Positions 1 to 8,505 of a DNA stretch of 62,101 nucleotides are shown here, piece after piece (the stretch's first letter is position 1; each line of letters starts with the position of its first letter). Origin of the DNA: Trinickia diaoshuihuensis (lineage in GTDB: Bacteria > Pseudomonadota > Gammaproteobacteria > Burkholderiales > Burkholderiaceae); contig NZ_QUBS01000073.1 in NCBI RefSeq assembly GCF_003390925.1, forward strand, positions 1 through 62,101. The letters are read 5' to 3'. A program made the translations under genes and the position numbers. Below the pieces are notes generated by a model. It was not told the origin of the DNA. It saw only the letters and a program-made list of their open reading frames with translations, and did no database searches.

Positions 1-61
1 GACGATCGGCCGGTTCAGCAGAAACTCGCCGCTTGAAATCGATCGCCGTCAATTTGTTCAT
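1..61 (-). CDS. Start of an unidentified protein, cut by the window edge
   Basis: Only the first 20 codons are inside the window (MNKLTAIDFK..., open to the edge). Its ATG overlaps the TGA stop of the upstream radical SAM gene as ATGA, the usual geometry of translational coupling, so it is probably the next gene of the same operon. No family can be assigned from 20 residues. In radical SAM peptide-modifying or secondary-metabolite clusters the next gene is often a partner enzyme or transporter, but nothing visible here decides this. Confidence 0.5.
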   Translation of the reverse strand, partial: MNKLTAIDFKRRVSAEPADR

Positions 62-1548
62 ACACCACTATTGACGTTAGCTCCTTCGCGGTCGAAGATA
101 TCCACATGTCGGTAACGGTTGGCTATGTCTTGCCTCAATTGTGTGTCGCCTATGTTCAGCCCGAGGCGCTTCGCGATGACCTCTGCGTCGTCGGGATGGG
201 TCAGGTAGTGGAAGTCTTTCGATCCGGGCTCAGGTGATAGCAATTCGATGTCGGCGCTGACAATCACATCGCGTCCTGCCTCGAGGAACGCTGCATAAGT
301 GGCGACATTTTCCTCGAGCAGGCTTTCGTTCATACCGAGATGCCCCAGTACGAATCCCGCCTTGATCACCACGCCATGCTTTCGAGCATTACTCAGCGCA
401 CGCAAATTCGCATCGTACATTCTCTGTGCCGCTGCTGCCGGGTCCCTATTCCGAAGCGGTTTGTTCAGTGCCTGCAGTGACCGCGCTGCACCCGCATCGA
501 CGCCCACGAATAGGATTCGGAAGCCGATATGGCGCATCGCCTTCAGGACTTGCTCTTTTTCCATCCCGTCAGCCCGTGCATAACCGACGAGCACCGGGCG
601 TGAATCGGGCGGCAATGCCCGCCACCAAGCCGGGGGGGATTCCGCCATATCCAATATTAACCGGGCGAACGTCAGCGGTAGCTCGTCGGCAGTGACATAC
701 AAGTAGTCGTAACCGGCCTCCCAGGCCTGGCGAATGGCGATCCACGCCTGCTCGGCCGGCAGTTCGTTCTTCCACACGCCGCCGTATTGGATGGTGCAGA
801 ACGAACATGCATCGTCGCCGCTGAACTTGATACACCCGCGCCCGATTTCGACCGGAACGCCTTTGTGCACGCGCCGGCCCGTCAATGCCAAGATCCGCTG
901 CCCTAGCCGGCGGTTGAAGTTCTTGGTGTAAATTGGGCTATGCGGTAACGTGCGATCGATCAGGTTGTAATCGATAACCCGATTCACGTCTTCGCGTATC
1001 TCCGGGTCGTAGACGATTCGGTCGGATTCCCAATGGACCAGTCCAGGATAGATGCCGTCCGCGCGAGTGTGCTTCCTGGCGAGAAGGTATTGCGCAAGAC
1101 TTGAATAAACGTCGTTGCCGACAAAACCGCAATCGATCAATGTTCGATGCCGCACCAGAATCTGATTGCTTACTGCGGTAAAGTGATCGTTACCCAGTAT
1201 GATCGCAATGTCTGGGTCGATTTCCTTGACGGCCGTCGCGATGCGAATGGCTGACTCGTAATTGGCCGTGATCGTACTCAAGCATACAGCCAGCGTTCGG
1301 GCAGCTCTGTCCCGGATCGCGGAGAGGATGTCCGGCAGGGCGTGGACCACGCCGTCGATGTATCGACTCTCAAGACGCGTCGTCGAATTTATATACGAGG
1401 CGAGCGATAAGATGCCGAGATGTGGGAAATTGGCCCAATCGGTGTGTTGAGTGCCCTTGGAAACAATGATGCCATTCGAGTCGTACGTATTCAGGTCGTT
1501 GCTATTTGGAGGGTTGATAAAGAATACGTCTGTACGCGCTTCGTTCAT
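58..1548 (-). CDS. B12-binding-type radical SAM protein
   Basis: About 496 residues. The N-terminus starts at once with a cobalamin-domain-like strand (DVFFINPPN). A radical SAM region follows with the cysteines in GRGCIKFSGDDACSFC, which is C-x8-C-x2-C instead of the common C-x3-C-x2-C. Widened first spacing is known among B12-radical SAM enzymes of RiPP clusters, which typically have about seven intervening residues. The downstream segment (GFVLGHLGMNE and following) fits the end of the radical SAM barrel. I chose the ATG at 1548 because AGAGGG lies just upstream and the cobalamin-like fold begins there; an in-frame upstream start at 1647 would add 33 AT-rich-encoded residues. The substrate is unknown. 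A methyltransferase or peptide-modifying role is inference from the family. Confidence 0.75.
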   Translation of the reverse strand: MNEARTDVFFINPPNSNDLNTYDSNGIIVSKGTQHTDWANFPHLGILSLASYINSTTRLESRYIDGVVHALPDILSAIRDRAARTLAVCLSTITANYESAIRIATAVKEIDPDIAIILGNDHFTAVSNQILVRHRTLIDCGFVGNDVYSSLAQYLLARKHTRADGIYPGLVHWESDRIVYDPEIREDVNRVIDYNLIDRTLPHSPIYTKNFNRRLGQRILALTGRRVHKGVPVEIGRGCIKFSGDDACSFCTIQYGGVWKNELPAEQAWIAIRQAWEAGYDYLYVTADELPLTFARLILDMAESPPAWWRALPPDSRPVLVGYARADGMEKEQVLKAMRHIGFRILFVGVDAGAARSLQALNKPLRNRDPAAAAQRMYDANLRALSNARKHGVVIKAGFVLGHLGMNESLLEENVATYAAFLEAGRDVIVSADIELLSPEPGSKDFHYLTHPDDAEVIAKRLGLNIGDTQLRQDIANRYRHVDIFDREGANVNSGV

Positions 1549-1913
1549 GAAGTCGCCCTCTTGATAATTCGCTAAGTCGTGGCTTGAATTGGTTGCTAAT
1601 GGAGTGGTGCAGAGATTGCTGTACGATAAAAATAAAATAGAATGCATTAATTAATTATACGAATAAGCTATCAAATCATGAGCTACCAAATCTGGTGGTT
1701 TCGAATGTTTGATTGATGCTTATGGAATAAGCCGTTGCGTCCTCTTATCTAATCCACCGTTCACTGCGCGCGGCCCGAAAAGGCCCTTTGCGGGCATCGT
1801 GCTTGCGCCGCGACATCGAACCCCGCCCGAGCCGGTTTGCCGCCCCGCAGCCGGGAATGCGCCGATGCCCGCATCGGTTACCGCACCAAGACGCATCAGA
1901 AAGGAAAACGGTT
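1549..1913. other. Intergenic region between divergent genes, AT-rich left half
   Basis: These 365 bases separate the radical SAM gene (minus) from the FNT transporter gene (plus). The part nearest the radical SAM gene, about 1630-1690, is strikingly AT-rich (TTAATTAATTAT and similar) for this genome and presumably holds its promoter. The part nearest the FNT gene returns to normal GC. I see no convincing RNA gene or terminator. Confidence 0.5.
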
Positions 1914-2765
1914 ATGTCCGAGCCTCAAGCGGGCGCTGAGTCGCCGCACCTCGACGCCGGTCAGCGCGAGCAGGCCGCGAGCCATTCGACGCCTCATCCG
2001 CTCGTCATCCATGAAGTCGTGCGCGAGGAAGGTGAGGCGGCCATGGAGCGCACCTTCTCGGCGCTCATGTGGTCCGCGCTTGCCGCGGGCATGTCGATGG
2101 GCTTTTCGTTCCTTGTTCAAGCGATGCTCGAAAGTGCGTTACCGCAGACGAGTTGGCGGCACTTGCTCACGAGCCTCGGCTACACCATCGGCTTCGTATT
2201 CGTCATACTCGGACGACAGCAACTCTTTACCGAAAGCACGCTGACCGCGGTGCTCCCCGTGCTCGTGCGCCGCGATCTGAAGACCGTGGGCAAGACGTTG
2301 AGGCTTTGGGCGATCGTGCTGTTCTTCAACCTCGTCGGTACGACCATCTTCGCGGCGATGTTGCAGTTCAAGGAAGTCTTTCCGCCCGACGTCACGGCGT
2401 CGCTCGTCAACGTGGCGCACGCGCCGTTCGCCGCGGGGTTCGCCGTCACAATCGAGCGCGCCGTATTCGCCGGTTGGCTCATCGCCCTGATGGTGTGGCT
2501 CTTGCCGAGCGCGCGTTCGGCGCGCCTGCTCACGATCTTGCTCGTGACGTATACCGTGGGCGTGAGCCGGCTCACGCACGTCATCGCGAGTTCGGCCGAG
2601 GCGGCCTACGCCGTGATGGTGGGCGTGGCCCCCGTGTCCGATTACTTCCTCGTTTTTCTGTTGCCGACGCTGATCGGCAACGTGATCGGCGGCGTGTCGT
2701 TAGTGGCCATCGTCAACCACGCCGCTATCGCGCCGGAGATCGTCGATGAGCGCCGGCGAGACTGA
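1914..2765 (+). CDS. Formate/nitrite transporter (FNT) family protein, YfdC-like
   Basis: 283 residues. A charged, hydrophilic N-terminal stretch of about 50 residues is followed by at least six hydrophobic segments, starting near ALMWSALAAGMSMGFSF and ending in LLPTLIGNVIGGVSLVA, the typical C-terminal FNT signature. The long polar N-terminus and ERTFSALMWSALAAGMSMG resemble the YfdC subgroup rather than FocA or NirC. FNT proteins are pentameric inner-membrane channels for small monovalent anions; the substrate of YfdC-like members is not settled. The start at 1914 is preceded by AAGGAAAAC. Earlier in-frame starts lack a ribosome site and would add a low-complexity arginine/proline stretch. 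Confidence 0.85.
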   Translation: MSEPQAGAESPHLDAGQREQAASHSTPHPLVIHEVVREEGEAAMERTFSALMWSALAAGMSMGFSFLVQAMLESALPQTSWRHLLTSLGYTIGFVFVILGRQQLFTESTLTAVLPVLVRRDLKTVGKTLRLWAIVLFFNLVGTTIFAAMLQFKEVFPPDVTASLVNVAHAPFAAGFAVTIERAVFAGWLIALMVWLLPSARSARLLTILLVTYTVGVSRLTHVIASSAEAAYAVMVGVAPVSDYFLVFLLPTLIGNVIGGVSLVAIVNHAAIAPEIVDERRRD

Positions 2766-2898
2766 GCGGTGACAAACTAAAGACGATTTTTTTAAATTTT
2801 CGTGAATATTTTTTGTGGGAGGGTGTTCGATGCTTCCCCCGCGTCGGGACGCAATGGGGTGGGGAACGCTCGAATCGAACACGTAGGAGAAGGACGTA

Positions 2899-3594
2899 GT
2901 GAACGGCTTCGACCATGCAGTTTTGACTTTCTTGACGCAACACGCGTTTCACGCCGCTTTCATCAACCGCGCCATCCGGGCGATGACGGAGTTTTACACC
3001 ATCAAAGGGCTCGTGTTGATCACGGGGATCTGGTGGATATGGCTTGCACCGAGCCGGCAGGGCAAATCGAACCGCGAGATGGTGATCGCGACGGTCGTGA
3101 GCGGCTTGCTCGCGCTGCTCGTCGGCAGGTTGATGGCCCATTACCTGCCGTTCAGGATCAGACCGATCGACGACCCCAGCGTGCATCTGCATTTTCCCGA
3201 AGCGACGCACACGGAATCCACGCTGCGGTTCTGGAGTTCTTTCCCGAGCGACCACGCGATGATGTGGGGCGCGATTGCAACGGGCATCTTTCTCGTCTAT
3301 CGCTTCGTCGGTCTATTGGCGCTGCTTTATACGGTGCTGTTTATCCTGCTTCCTCGCGTCTATCTCGGGCTGCATTACCCCACGGACGTCGTCACGGGCT
3401 TGGTGCTCGGCTTCGCTTTGACATGCTTGATGACGCGCCCCGTCGTCCGCGAACGGGTCGCCGCGCCGATTTTGCGCTGGATCGAGCGGTTTCCCGCGCC
3501 GGGTTATACGTTTGCATTCATCCTGTGCTTTGAGATGATCACCCAGTTCGACGATCTCCGAGTCGCGACCGACGCCATCAGGAAGGCGCTCTGA
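2899..3594 (+). CDS. PAP2-family membrane phosphatase
   Basis: 231 residues with several membrane segments and the three-part PAP2 phosphatase signature: LPFRIRP for motif 1, FPSDHAMMWG for motif 2, and RVYLGLHYPTD for motif 3 (R-x5-H-x3-D). Motif 2 has PSDH where most members have PSGH; the catalytic histidine is kept. Such enzymes dephosphorylate undecaprenyl pyrophosphate, phosphatidic acid or similar lipid phosphates at the outer face of the inner membrane. The start is GTG with AGGAGAAGGA upstream. A T-rich stretch around 2780-2815 lies in the gap after the FNT gene, so this gene probably has its own promoter. Confidence 0.85.
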   Translation: MNGFDHAVLTFLTQHAFHAAFINRAIRAMTEFYTIKGLVLITGIWWIWLAPSRQGKSNREMVIATVVSGLLALLVGRLMAHYLPFRIRPIDDPSVHLHFPEATHTESTLRFWSSFPSDHAMMWGAIATGIFLVYRFVGLLALLYTVLFILLPRVYLGLHYPTDVVTGLVLGFALTCLMTRPVVRERVAAPILRWIERFPAPGYTFAFILCFEMITQFDDLRVATDAIRKAL

Positions 3595-3685
3595 GCCAAG
3601 GCGCCATATTGCGTCTCCCGGCTCGAACCCCTAAAGTATCGAGTCGTTGCGCTGCCGGGATTCGCCTATTCGTCCCGGCGCGCAC

Positions 3686-3760
3686 GGGAGATGGCATTCC
3701 TCCTTGAACCGCCCCTTGGGCTGATGATGCCTACCATTCCCGAGCCGGAATCGGTAGGCG
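3686..3760 (+). promoter_or_regulatory. Fluoride riboswitch (crcB motif) with expression-platform hairpin
   Basis: The aptamer reads GGAGATGGCATTCCTCC, then TTGAACC, then GCCCCTTGGG, then CTGATGATGCCTACC (3686-3735). This matches the crcB-motif plan: a P1 stem GGAG/CTCC, a short joining strand with AAC, a second GCCC/GGGC stem, the conserved CTGATG, and the pseudoknot strand ATGGCAT/ATGCCT. The last aptamer strand GCCTACC (3729-3735) can instead pair with GGTAGGC at 3753-3759, with ATTCC/GGAAT inside. That hairpin is mutually exclusive with ligand-bound folding and gives an off state. The downstream gene is crcB, 64 bases away. Confidence 0.9.
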
Positions 3761-3823
3761 TTCGCTCGCTCGGCGCCGCCTTCCGGTTCGATTAAAAACA
3801 CGATACGAACCTGGACCTCCGTT

Positions 3824-4210
3824 GTGATTTACTCGATTCTCTCCATTTTTATCGGCGCCGGCTTGGGTGCATTGCTGCGCTGGGCGCTGAGCCTGGGCTT
3901 GAATGCCGTATTTCCCGCTATCCCGCTCGGCACGCTCGCATCCAACCTCATCGGCGGTTTCCTCATCGGTATCGCGGCCGTGTTTTTTACGGTAAAGGCC
4001 GGATTGCCGCCCGAATGGCGACTATTCGTCATCACAGGTTTCATGGGCGGATTGACGACGTTTTCCACGTTCTCTGCGGAAGTGGTCACCGCGCTCGCAC
4101 AAGGTCAACTGGGCTGGGCGCTGGCCGAAGCCGCCGTGCACCTCGTCGGTTCGTTCACGCTGACGGCGCTCGGGATGTGGATGGCCCGGATCTGGCTGAT
4201 CGCGGCGTAA
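3824..4210 (+). CDS. crcB: Fluoride channel CrcB/Fluc
   Basis: 128 residues with four hydrophobic segments. [13 protein letters not shown] is near the N-terminus, then [15 protein letters not shown] with the conserved asparagine of Fluc channels, then [17 protein letters not shown] with the conserved G-x2-T-T-F-S-T-F core that lines the fluoride pore. Fluc proteins are dual-topology dimers that export fluoride passively from the cytoplasm. The start is GTG. The gene sits directly under a fluoride riboswitch, so fluoride is very likely the inducer. The DUF190 gene follows after about 100 bases. Confidence 0.95.
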   Translation: MIYSILSIFIGAGLGALLRWALSLGLNAVFPAIPLGTLASNLIGGFLIGIAAVFFTVKAGLPPEWRLFVITGFMGGLTTFSTFSAEVVTALAQGQLGWALAEAAVHLVGSFTLTALGMWMARIWLIAA

Positions 4211-4310
4211 GGCAGGGGGCGCGCACGGTTCGAGGAAGGCGCGGCCGTTGTAGCGGCGCTCGGGGCGAGGGAGAATCGAGAGCAACGCCACCTCAGCGTT
4301 TGGAGGCTTT

Positions 4311-4643
4311 ATGCAAGCCGAGCAATGCGTGCTGTTGCGCTTCTACCTTCATGAGAATCACCGGCTGAAGGGCAAGCTGCTGTGGGAATGGTTGCTTTGC
4401 TGCGCGAAGGAACTAGGCATCATGGGCGGCTCGGCGTTCCGAGCCATGGCCGGCTACGGCGCGCATCGCGTGTTGCATGAAGACCGGTTTTTCGAGTTGC
4501 AGGGCTCGTTGACGGTCGAGGTGGAGTTTCTCGCCACCGAGGCACAGGCCCGGCAACTGATCCACGTGGTCGCGCAGGAGAAGGTGCGCGCCGTTTATAC
4601 GGTGATTCCGGCCACGTTCGGCGTCATGGGGCCGGACACGTGA
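4311..4643 (+). CDS. DUF190 domain protein
   Basis: 110 residues with the PII-like DUF190 layout: AEQCVLLRFYLHENHRLKGKLLWEWLL at the start, GIMGGSAFRAMAGYGAH in the middle and VEFLATEAQARQLI later. DUF190 proteins are soluble, ferredoxin-like-fold proteins frequently found beside crcB; their biochemical role is not established. The start is ATG with GGAGG seven bases upstream. The 100-base spacing from crcB has no obvious terminator, so it is probably in the same fluoride-controlled transcript. Confidence 0.85.
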   Translation: MQAEQCVLLRFYLHENHRLKGKLLWEWLLCCAKELGIMGGSAFRAMAGYGAHRVLHEDRFFELQGSLTVEVEFLATEAQARQLIHVVAQEKVRAVYTVIPATFGVMGPDT

Positions 4644-4668
4644 CCGGAGGGCGGCGAGCCGCCGGTGA

Positions 4669-5232
4669 TCAGATTCCGAATAGCGTCAGCGACACGGCCA
4701 GCCGCGTGACGACCATCAGCAAGACCTGCACGATGACGAACAGCAGGATCGGCGATAGGTCGATGCCGCCGAGATTGGGAATCACGCGCCGCAGCGGATT
4801 CAGAAACGGCGCGGTTAGCTGATACAGAATCGGCATCGCGGGCGAGTGCGGATTGAGCCATGACAGCAACGCCATCAAAATCGTCAGCCAGATGACGAGA
4901 TTGAGCGCCCATTTGACGAGCGTCAGCACGGCGACGATCGCAATGATGGGGGCCGCCGCAAGCGGATCGACGCCTGCGATCGCCACCATGGCGACAACGT
5001 AGACGATTGCCGCGAGCAGCGCCGCGACGATGCTCGCGACGTCCACGCGCCGGGCGTTGGGCAACGCGCGTCTGAGCGGCAGCACGAGCCAGTTCGTCGC
5101 CTGGAAGATGGCGTTCGACACGGGGTTGTACGGCGGCAGGCGTACGACCTGCATCCACGCGCGCAAAATCAGCGCGGCGCCGAACAAGGTGAAAACGGTA
5201 TTGAGCAGAAAACGGGCGATATCCCCGAACAT
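4669..5232 (-). CDS. YggT family membrane protein
   Basis: 187 residues comprising two similar halves of paired hydrophobic segments, each followed by a short amphipathic stretch with proline: NPVSNAIFQATNWLVLPLRRALPN in the first half and NPHSPAMPILYQLTAPFLNPLRRVIPN in the second. That duplicated arrangement is diagnostic of the YggT family (CcmB3/YlmG relatives). These are small inner-membrane proteins linked to cell division, cofactor distribution or osmotic stress, without a settled function. It stands alone on the minus strand, converging with the DUF190 gene. Confidence 0.85.
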   Translation of the reverse strand: MFGDIARFLLNTVFTLFGAALILRAWMQVVRLPPYNPVSNAIFQATNWLVLPLRRALPNARRVDVASIVAALLAAIVYVVAMVAIAGVDPLAAAPIIAIVAVLTLVKWALNLVIWLTILMALLSWLNPHSPAMPILYQLTAPFLNPLRRVIPNLGGIDLSPILLFVIVQVLLMVVTRLAVSLTLFGI

Positions 5233-5338
5233 CTTCGATCCTTTCCTTCTTTGAGTGTCCTGCGCGGTATGCCCCGCACGGGTGCATGCCGTCGAAACGA
5301 CTAGCCGGCGCGCGCGGCGCCGGTCAAACGGTCAACGG

Positions 5339-5656
5339 TCAAACGTTTATCACCGCCTCGCTGATCAAAATCTGCGGGACGCTGTCGGTGTAATTCGGGA
5401 TGTCGGCGACGAGCTCCGCCGCGACCGGTTCGAACACCTGCTTAAACGCTTCGACTGAATCGAACAGAAAGTGACCGGCCGCCACGAAGCCCGGCGCCGA
5501 GTTCGGCTCGCCGCCGCCCAACCCTCTGTCGACGGACCATCCCTTCAGCGCCGATCCGAAATGCTTGGCCGCGAGCGGCATATGCCGCGTGCAATAGTAC
5601 TCGACGTCGAAACGGACGTTTTCTCGATACGGATAGAGGATACTGACCTTGATCAT
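5339..5656 (-). CDS. EthD family protein
   Basis: 105 residues forming one dimeric alpha/beta-barrel (ferredoxin-like) domain. It starts MIKVSILYPYRENVRFDVEYYCTRHMPL, where the family histidine of HMPL is seen, and continues with GFVAAGHFLFDSVEAFKQVFEP. EthD-like proteins were first described next to an ethyl tert-butyl ether cytochrome P450, but most chromosomal copies are of unknown function. It lies between YggT and the DUF2520 gene, all on the minus strand, with 70-106-base gaps. Confidence 0.8.
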   Translation of the reverse strand: MIKVSILYPYRENVRFDVEYYCTRHMPLAAKHFGSALKGWSVDRGLGGGEPNSAPGFVAAGHFLFDSVEAFKQVFEPVAAELVADIPNYTDSVPQILISEAVINV

Positions 5657-5726
5657 TTTTGCGTTCTCGTCAGGTTATTGAATCGAGCCGGCGGCTCGAC
5701 GGCGCCGGTCGTCACCATATCACGGC

Positions 5727-6647
5727 TTACGACGCGCTCGCACCTCGCGCGAACGCGCGCTCGAGCGTGGCTTGCGTCACATCGCTCATGGCATCGAGCG
5801 ACGGCGGCGGGTGCTCGCGACGGCGTGCCAGCGAAAGGGCGCGGCGTGTCATCAGCGCGTAGAGCATCGCATGGTCCGCTCCAAGCGATTCGAACGAAGC
5901 CAACTGGCGCTCGAGCAGCGCTGCGTCGCCGCGCGAAACGGGACCCGCCAGTGCGCCGACGAGGCCCTTCGCGCGTGCCGCCTGCACGGTGCCCCCGAGC
6001 ATGGGCAGCAGCGCTCGCAGCGTTTGCGCTTCGTCGAACCCTAGCGTGCGCCAAATGTCGGCCGCTTCGGCCAGAGCGGCCAGAGCGAAGCTCGCCGCGT
6101 AATGCGCCGCGCCGTGATAGAGCATCCGGTGTGCCCCCGCCAGCGTCAGGACCGCGCAGCCCAGCGCGCGCGCGAGCGCGCCAAGCAGGGCGGCCAGCTC
6201 CGGGTCCGCTTCCACGGTGATGGAGCAGCCGGCGATCCGTTCGACATCTGCTTCGTCGCCGCTAAACAAGTAAAGCGGGTGGAAGCCGCCGATCCGCGCG
6301 CCTTGCGCGTGTGCGCCGGCCAGCACGTCGACGCTCGTCGCTCCGCTGCAATGAACGAGTGCGATCGAGTCTTGTCGACCCGTGGCGAAATGGAGACTGT
6401 TGGCGATCGTACCGATGTTGTCATCGGGAACCGCTAAAAAGATAACGTCGGCGTTGTCCACGACGGCTTGCGCATCGGCCACCGCGCGGCAGTGCGGGAG
6501 GGCGGCGGCGAGTTGCGCGGCGGAGTGCGGCGAGCGCGAGGTCACCGCCTGCACCGCGTAGCCCGCCCGCGCGAAGCCCGCGGCCAGGCATCTGGCTAGA
6601 CGGCCCGCGCCGATGAATCCGAGTCGAGGAGTAGCTGAAAGCGGCAT
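5727..6647 (-). CDS. Rossmann-like/DUF2520 domain oxidoreductase
   Basis: 306 residues. The N-terminal Rossmann fold has the dinucleotide motif PRLGFIGAGRLARCLAAGFARAG (G-x-G-x2-A) and a VIFLAVPDDNIGTIA strand typical of F420/NADP-dependent and 6-phosphogluconate-type dehydrogenases. The all-helical C-terminal domain matches DUF2520 (GAHRMLYHGAAHYAASF...). The substrate is unknown. The start at 6647 directly precedes the Rossmann strand; a longer in-frame start at 6770 would add an arginine-rich stretch with no homology-like features. Confidence 0.8.
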   Translation of the reverse strand: MPLSATPRLGFIGAGRLARCLAAGFARAGYAVQAVTSRSPHSAAQLAAALPHCRAVADAQAVVDNADVIFLAVPDDNIGTIANSLHFATGRQDSIALVHCSGATSVDVLAGAHAQGARIGGFHPLYLFSGDEADVERIAGCSITVEADPELAALLGALARALGCAVLTLAGAHRMLYHGAAHYAASFALAALAEAADIWRTLGFDEAQTLRALLPMLGGTVQAARAKGLVGALAGPVSRGDAALLERQLASFESLGADHAMLYALMTRRALSLARRREHPPPSLDAMSDVTQATLERAFARGASAS

Positions 6648-6906
6648 GGTCAAACGGGACGAGACGCGTACGTGTCTCGTCCGACCGTAGTGACGAAGCC
6701 GCCAGTATCGCGCATCGGCGCCCGCGTGGGATGACCCGATGCGCATACATTGTCGCGTGCCGTTCCGCAACGGGGGTTCGTGCCGATTCTCGCCGATGCG
6801 TTTCGGCGTGGTATTAAAGAGGCGCGGCCTGGCGTCTCACAGGCGGCACCGGAGGTACGCGTTTCGTTCTTCGCTCTTGCGTCGCAGCCATGCATGGGAG
6901 GTCACG

Positions 6907-7068
6907 ATGAACGTTTTTTCATACCGTAAGCATTTACGGTTTCTGAGCCGCGCTCAACGCCGGCTTTGGTGGGATCAAAAGAAGCGGCTGACGCCGCGCG
7001 TGAAAATAGGCGAAGCCTACGTGCCTCCGAGCATCACGCGCGAATTCACCTACGTAAAGGTCGGATGA
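6907..7068 (+). CDS. Small basic protein, 53 residues
   Basis: ATG preceded by GGGAGG. The product starts MNVFSYRKHLRFLSRAQRRL and is strongly basic, with RRLWWDQKKR in the middle and no membrane segment. Upstream in the same frame is spurious coding. I do not recognise a family. The good ribosome site, the compact length and the position in a gap between a minus-strand and a plus-strand gene argue that it is real. It may bind nucleic acid or ribosomes, but this rests only on charge. Confidence 0.5.
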   Translation: MNVFSYRKHLRFLSRAQRRLWWDQKKRLTPRVKIGEAYVPPSITREFTYVKVG

Positions 7069-7369
7069 GGTCGCCCGTGCGACTCGATCCGGGTGGGCGG
7101 GGCAACGGGCCTCGCCCGCCATTAATTTGTAATTAAACATTACCGACGATGGCCGGTCGCTCGCCGTTCGAGCGGTAAAAATTCACCCATCGTCCCGGCC
7201 GACCGGTGGTCGAGCCCGGTCCGCATGGTCCCTCAGCCCCGCCTGCATTGCAATTTGCAACAAATGCCGAGCCCGTTCGGGCCGCTTTTTCGATACATTC
7301 GAAGCGTAGGATGCAGTCGTGCCGCTTGATGAATTGGCGAGCCGGCCGCACATTCGCCAGAGGAACAGT
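7069..7369. other. Intergenic region, 301 bases
   Basis: It holds the end of the small basic gene's transcript and the promoter region of the small exported protein. An AT-rich patch (TTAATTTGTAATTAAACATTA, about 7121-7141) stands out and could be a promoter element or protein-binding site. No hairpin with a T tract was found. Confidence 0.4.
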
Positions 7370-7660
7370 ATGAAAAAGCTCGCTTCGTTGATCGCCGTCG
7401 CAGCATTGAGCGCGGGGTTCGCCGCGACGGCGCAGGCGCACGTGTCGATCGGCGTCGGTATCGGCGTGCCGATCGCGCCGGCCTATCCGGTCTACGCGCC
7501 GCCGCCGCCCGTCTATTACGAGCCGCCGCCGCCCGTCGTCTATTCGCCCCCGCCCGTCTATTACGCACCGCCGCCGCCGGTCGTGGTCGGTGGCTATTGG
7601 GGAGGCGGCTACTACCACCATCGTTACTGGCATCATCATCCGTACTATCGCGGGTGGTAA
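7370..7660 (+). CDS. Small exported proline/tyrosine/histidine-rich protein
   Basis: 96 residues with a clear signal peptide, MKKLASLIAVAALSAGFAATAQA followed by HVS. The mature part starts with a glycine/valine stretch (IGVGIGVPIAP), continues with four PPPP-x-VYY/VVY-type repeats (about residues 44-73), and ends in GGGYYHHRYWHHHPYYRGW. Small secreted proteins of this composition are common in Burkholderiaceae and are often labelled virulence-factor or PXPV-repeat proteins without functional data. The histidine/tyrosine-rich tail could bind metal. An earlier in-frame GTG at 7319 has no signal-peptide logic. Confidence 0.75.
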   Translation: MKKLASLIAVAALSAGFAATAQAHVSIGVGIGVPIAPAYPVYAPPPPVYYEPPPPVVYSPPPVYYAPPPPVVVGGYWGGGYYHHRYWHHHPYYRGW

Positions 7661-7785
7661 GGGGCGGATGAACGCCGAGCGCTCGTGCGATGGCGCGAGC
7701 GGCGCATGATCTCCGACGGCGCAACGCCGGCTCTTCGCCGCGTTGCGCCGTCGGCGTTTACGGCACGTCTCTAAATCGATCCGTC

Positions 7786-8454
7786 TCAGATCGAGGCGCG
7801 TGCGGTGTGCGCGATCAAGTCGCGATAGCCGCCCACGATCACGCTATAGGACAAGTACGCGAACAGCAGCGCCGAGACGATGTGGCATCCGCGCAGCAAC
7901 GAAGCGCCGGCCCGTTTGCGCCCCTGGCTCGCCAGCGTGCAAATGAAGACCGTCCATGCGAGTCCGCCCAGAAAGAAGCCGCCCAGAAATAACGATGCGG
8001 TGCTCGTGCTGGTCGCGCCGGCTTTGGCGATGAGCGCGCCGCCCACGGCGGCGAACCACAGAATGGCCGACGGCGAGGACATCGCCAGCGCCGCGCCGCG
8101 TGCGAACGCGTGCAAGGGGCTTGCCTCGGGTTCATCGGTGAGGCTTTGGGCGGCGGCGCGCGGCGGCGACAGCGCCTCGCGCGCCATTTTCCACGTCAAA
8201 TAGAGCAGCATCGCGGCGCCCCCGAGCCATACGACCCAGCGCACGGTGTCGAATCGCAGCAGCGCCGACATACCCGCAAGCGCCAAGGTGGCATAAACGA
8301 GATCGCCGATGCAAGAGCCCAAGCCCAGCCAGAAGCCCGGCCGGAAGCCGTGCGAGAGCGTGCGGGAGAGAATCGCGACGTTCACGATGCCGATATCGAG
8401 GCACAACGATAGCGACAGAAAAAATCCGTTGGATAAAAGCGAGACCGGTTGCAT
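7786..8454 (-). CDS. LysE family amino-acid exporter
   Basis: 222 residues with about six hydrophobic segments. The LysE/RhtB arrangement is visible: an N-terminal FFLSLSLCLDIGIVNVAIL segment, GFRPGFWLGLGSCIGDLVYATLALAG, and a central hydrophilic loop before MSSPSAILWFAAVGG (motif SPsAilWF). Members export basic or neutral amino acids across the inner membrane; the substrate cannot be told from sequence. The next gene upstream on the same strand, 51 bases away, is an asparaginase, so an amino-acid-related substrate is a reasonable inference. Confidence 0.85.
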   Translation of the reverse strand: MQPVSLLSNGFFLSLSLCLDIGIVNVAILSRTLSHGFRPGFWLGLGSCIGDLVYATLALAGMSALLRFDTVRWVVWLGGAAMLLYLTWKMAREALSPPRAAAQSLTDEPEASPLHAFARGAALAMSSPSAILWFAAVGGALIAKAGATSTSTASLFLGGFFLGGLAWTVFICTLASQGRKRAGASLLRGCHIVSALLFAYLSYSVIVGGYRDLIAHTARASI

Positions 8455-8505
8455 GTCGGGTACGGCGAATGAATAAAAAATAGCGTTGAAGGCCGGCGCT
8501 CGCGT

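Noticed and set aside
7495-7600. Repeated CCGCCGCCCGTCTATTACG-like units as a possible CRISPR or tandem DNA repeat
   Set aside because: They encode in-frame PPPP-x-VYY repeats of an exported protein, with no spacers.
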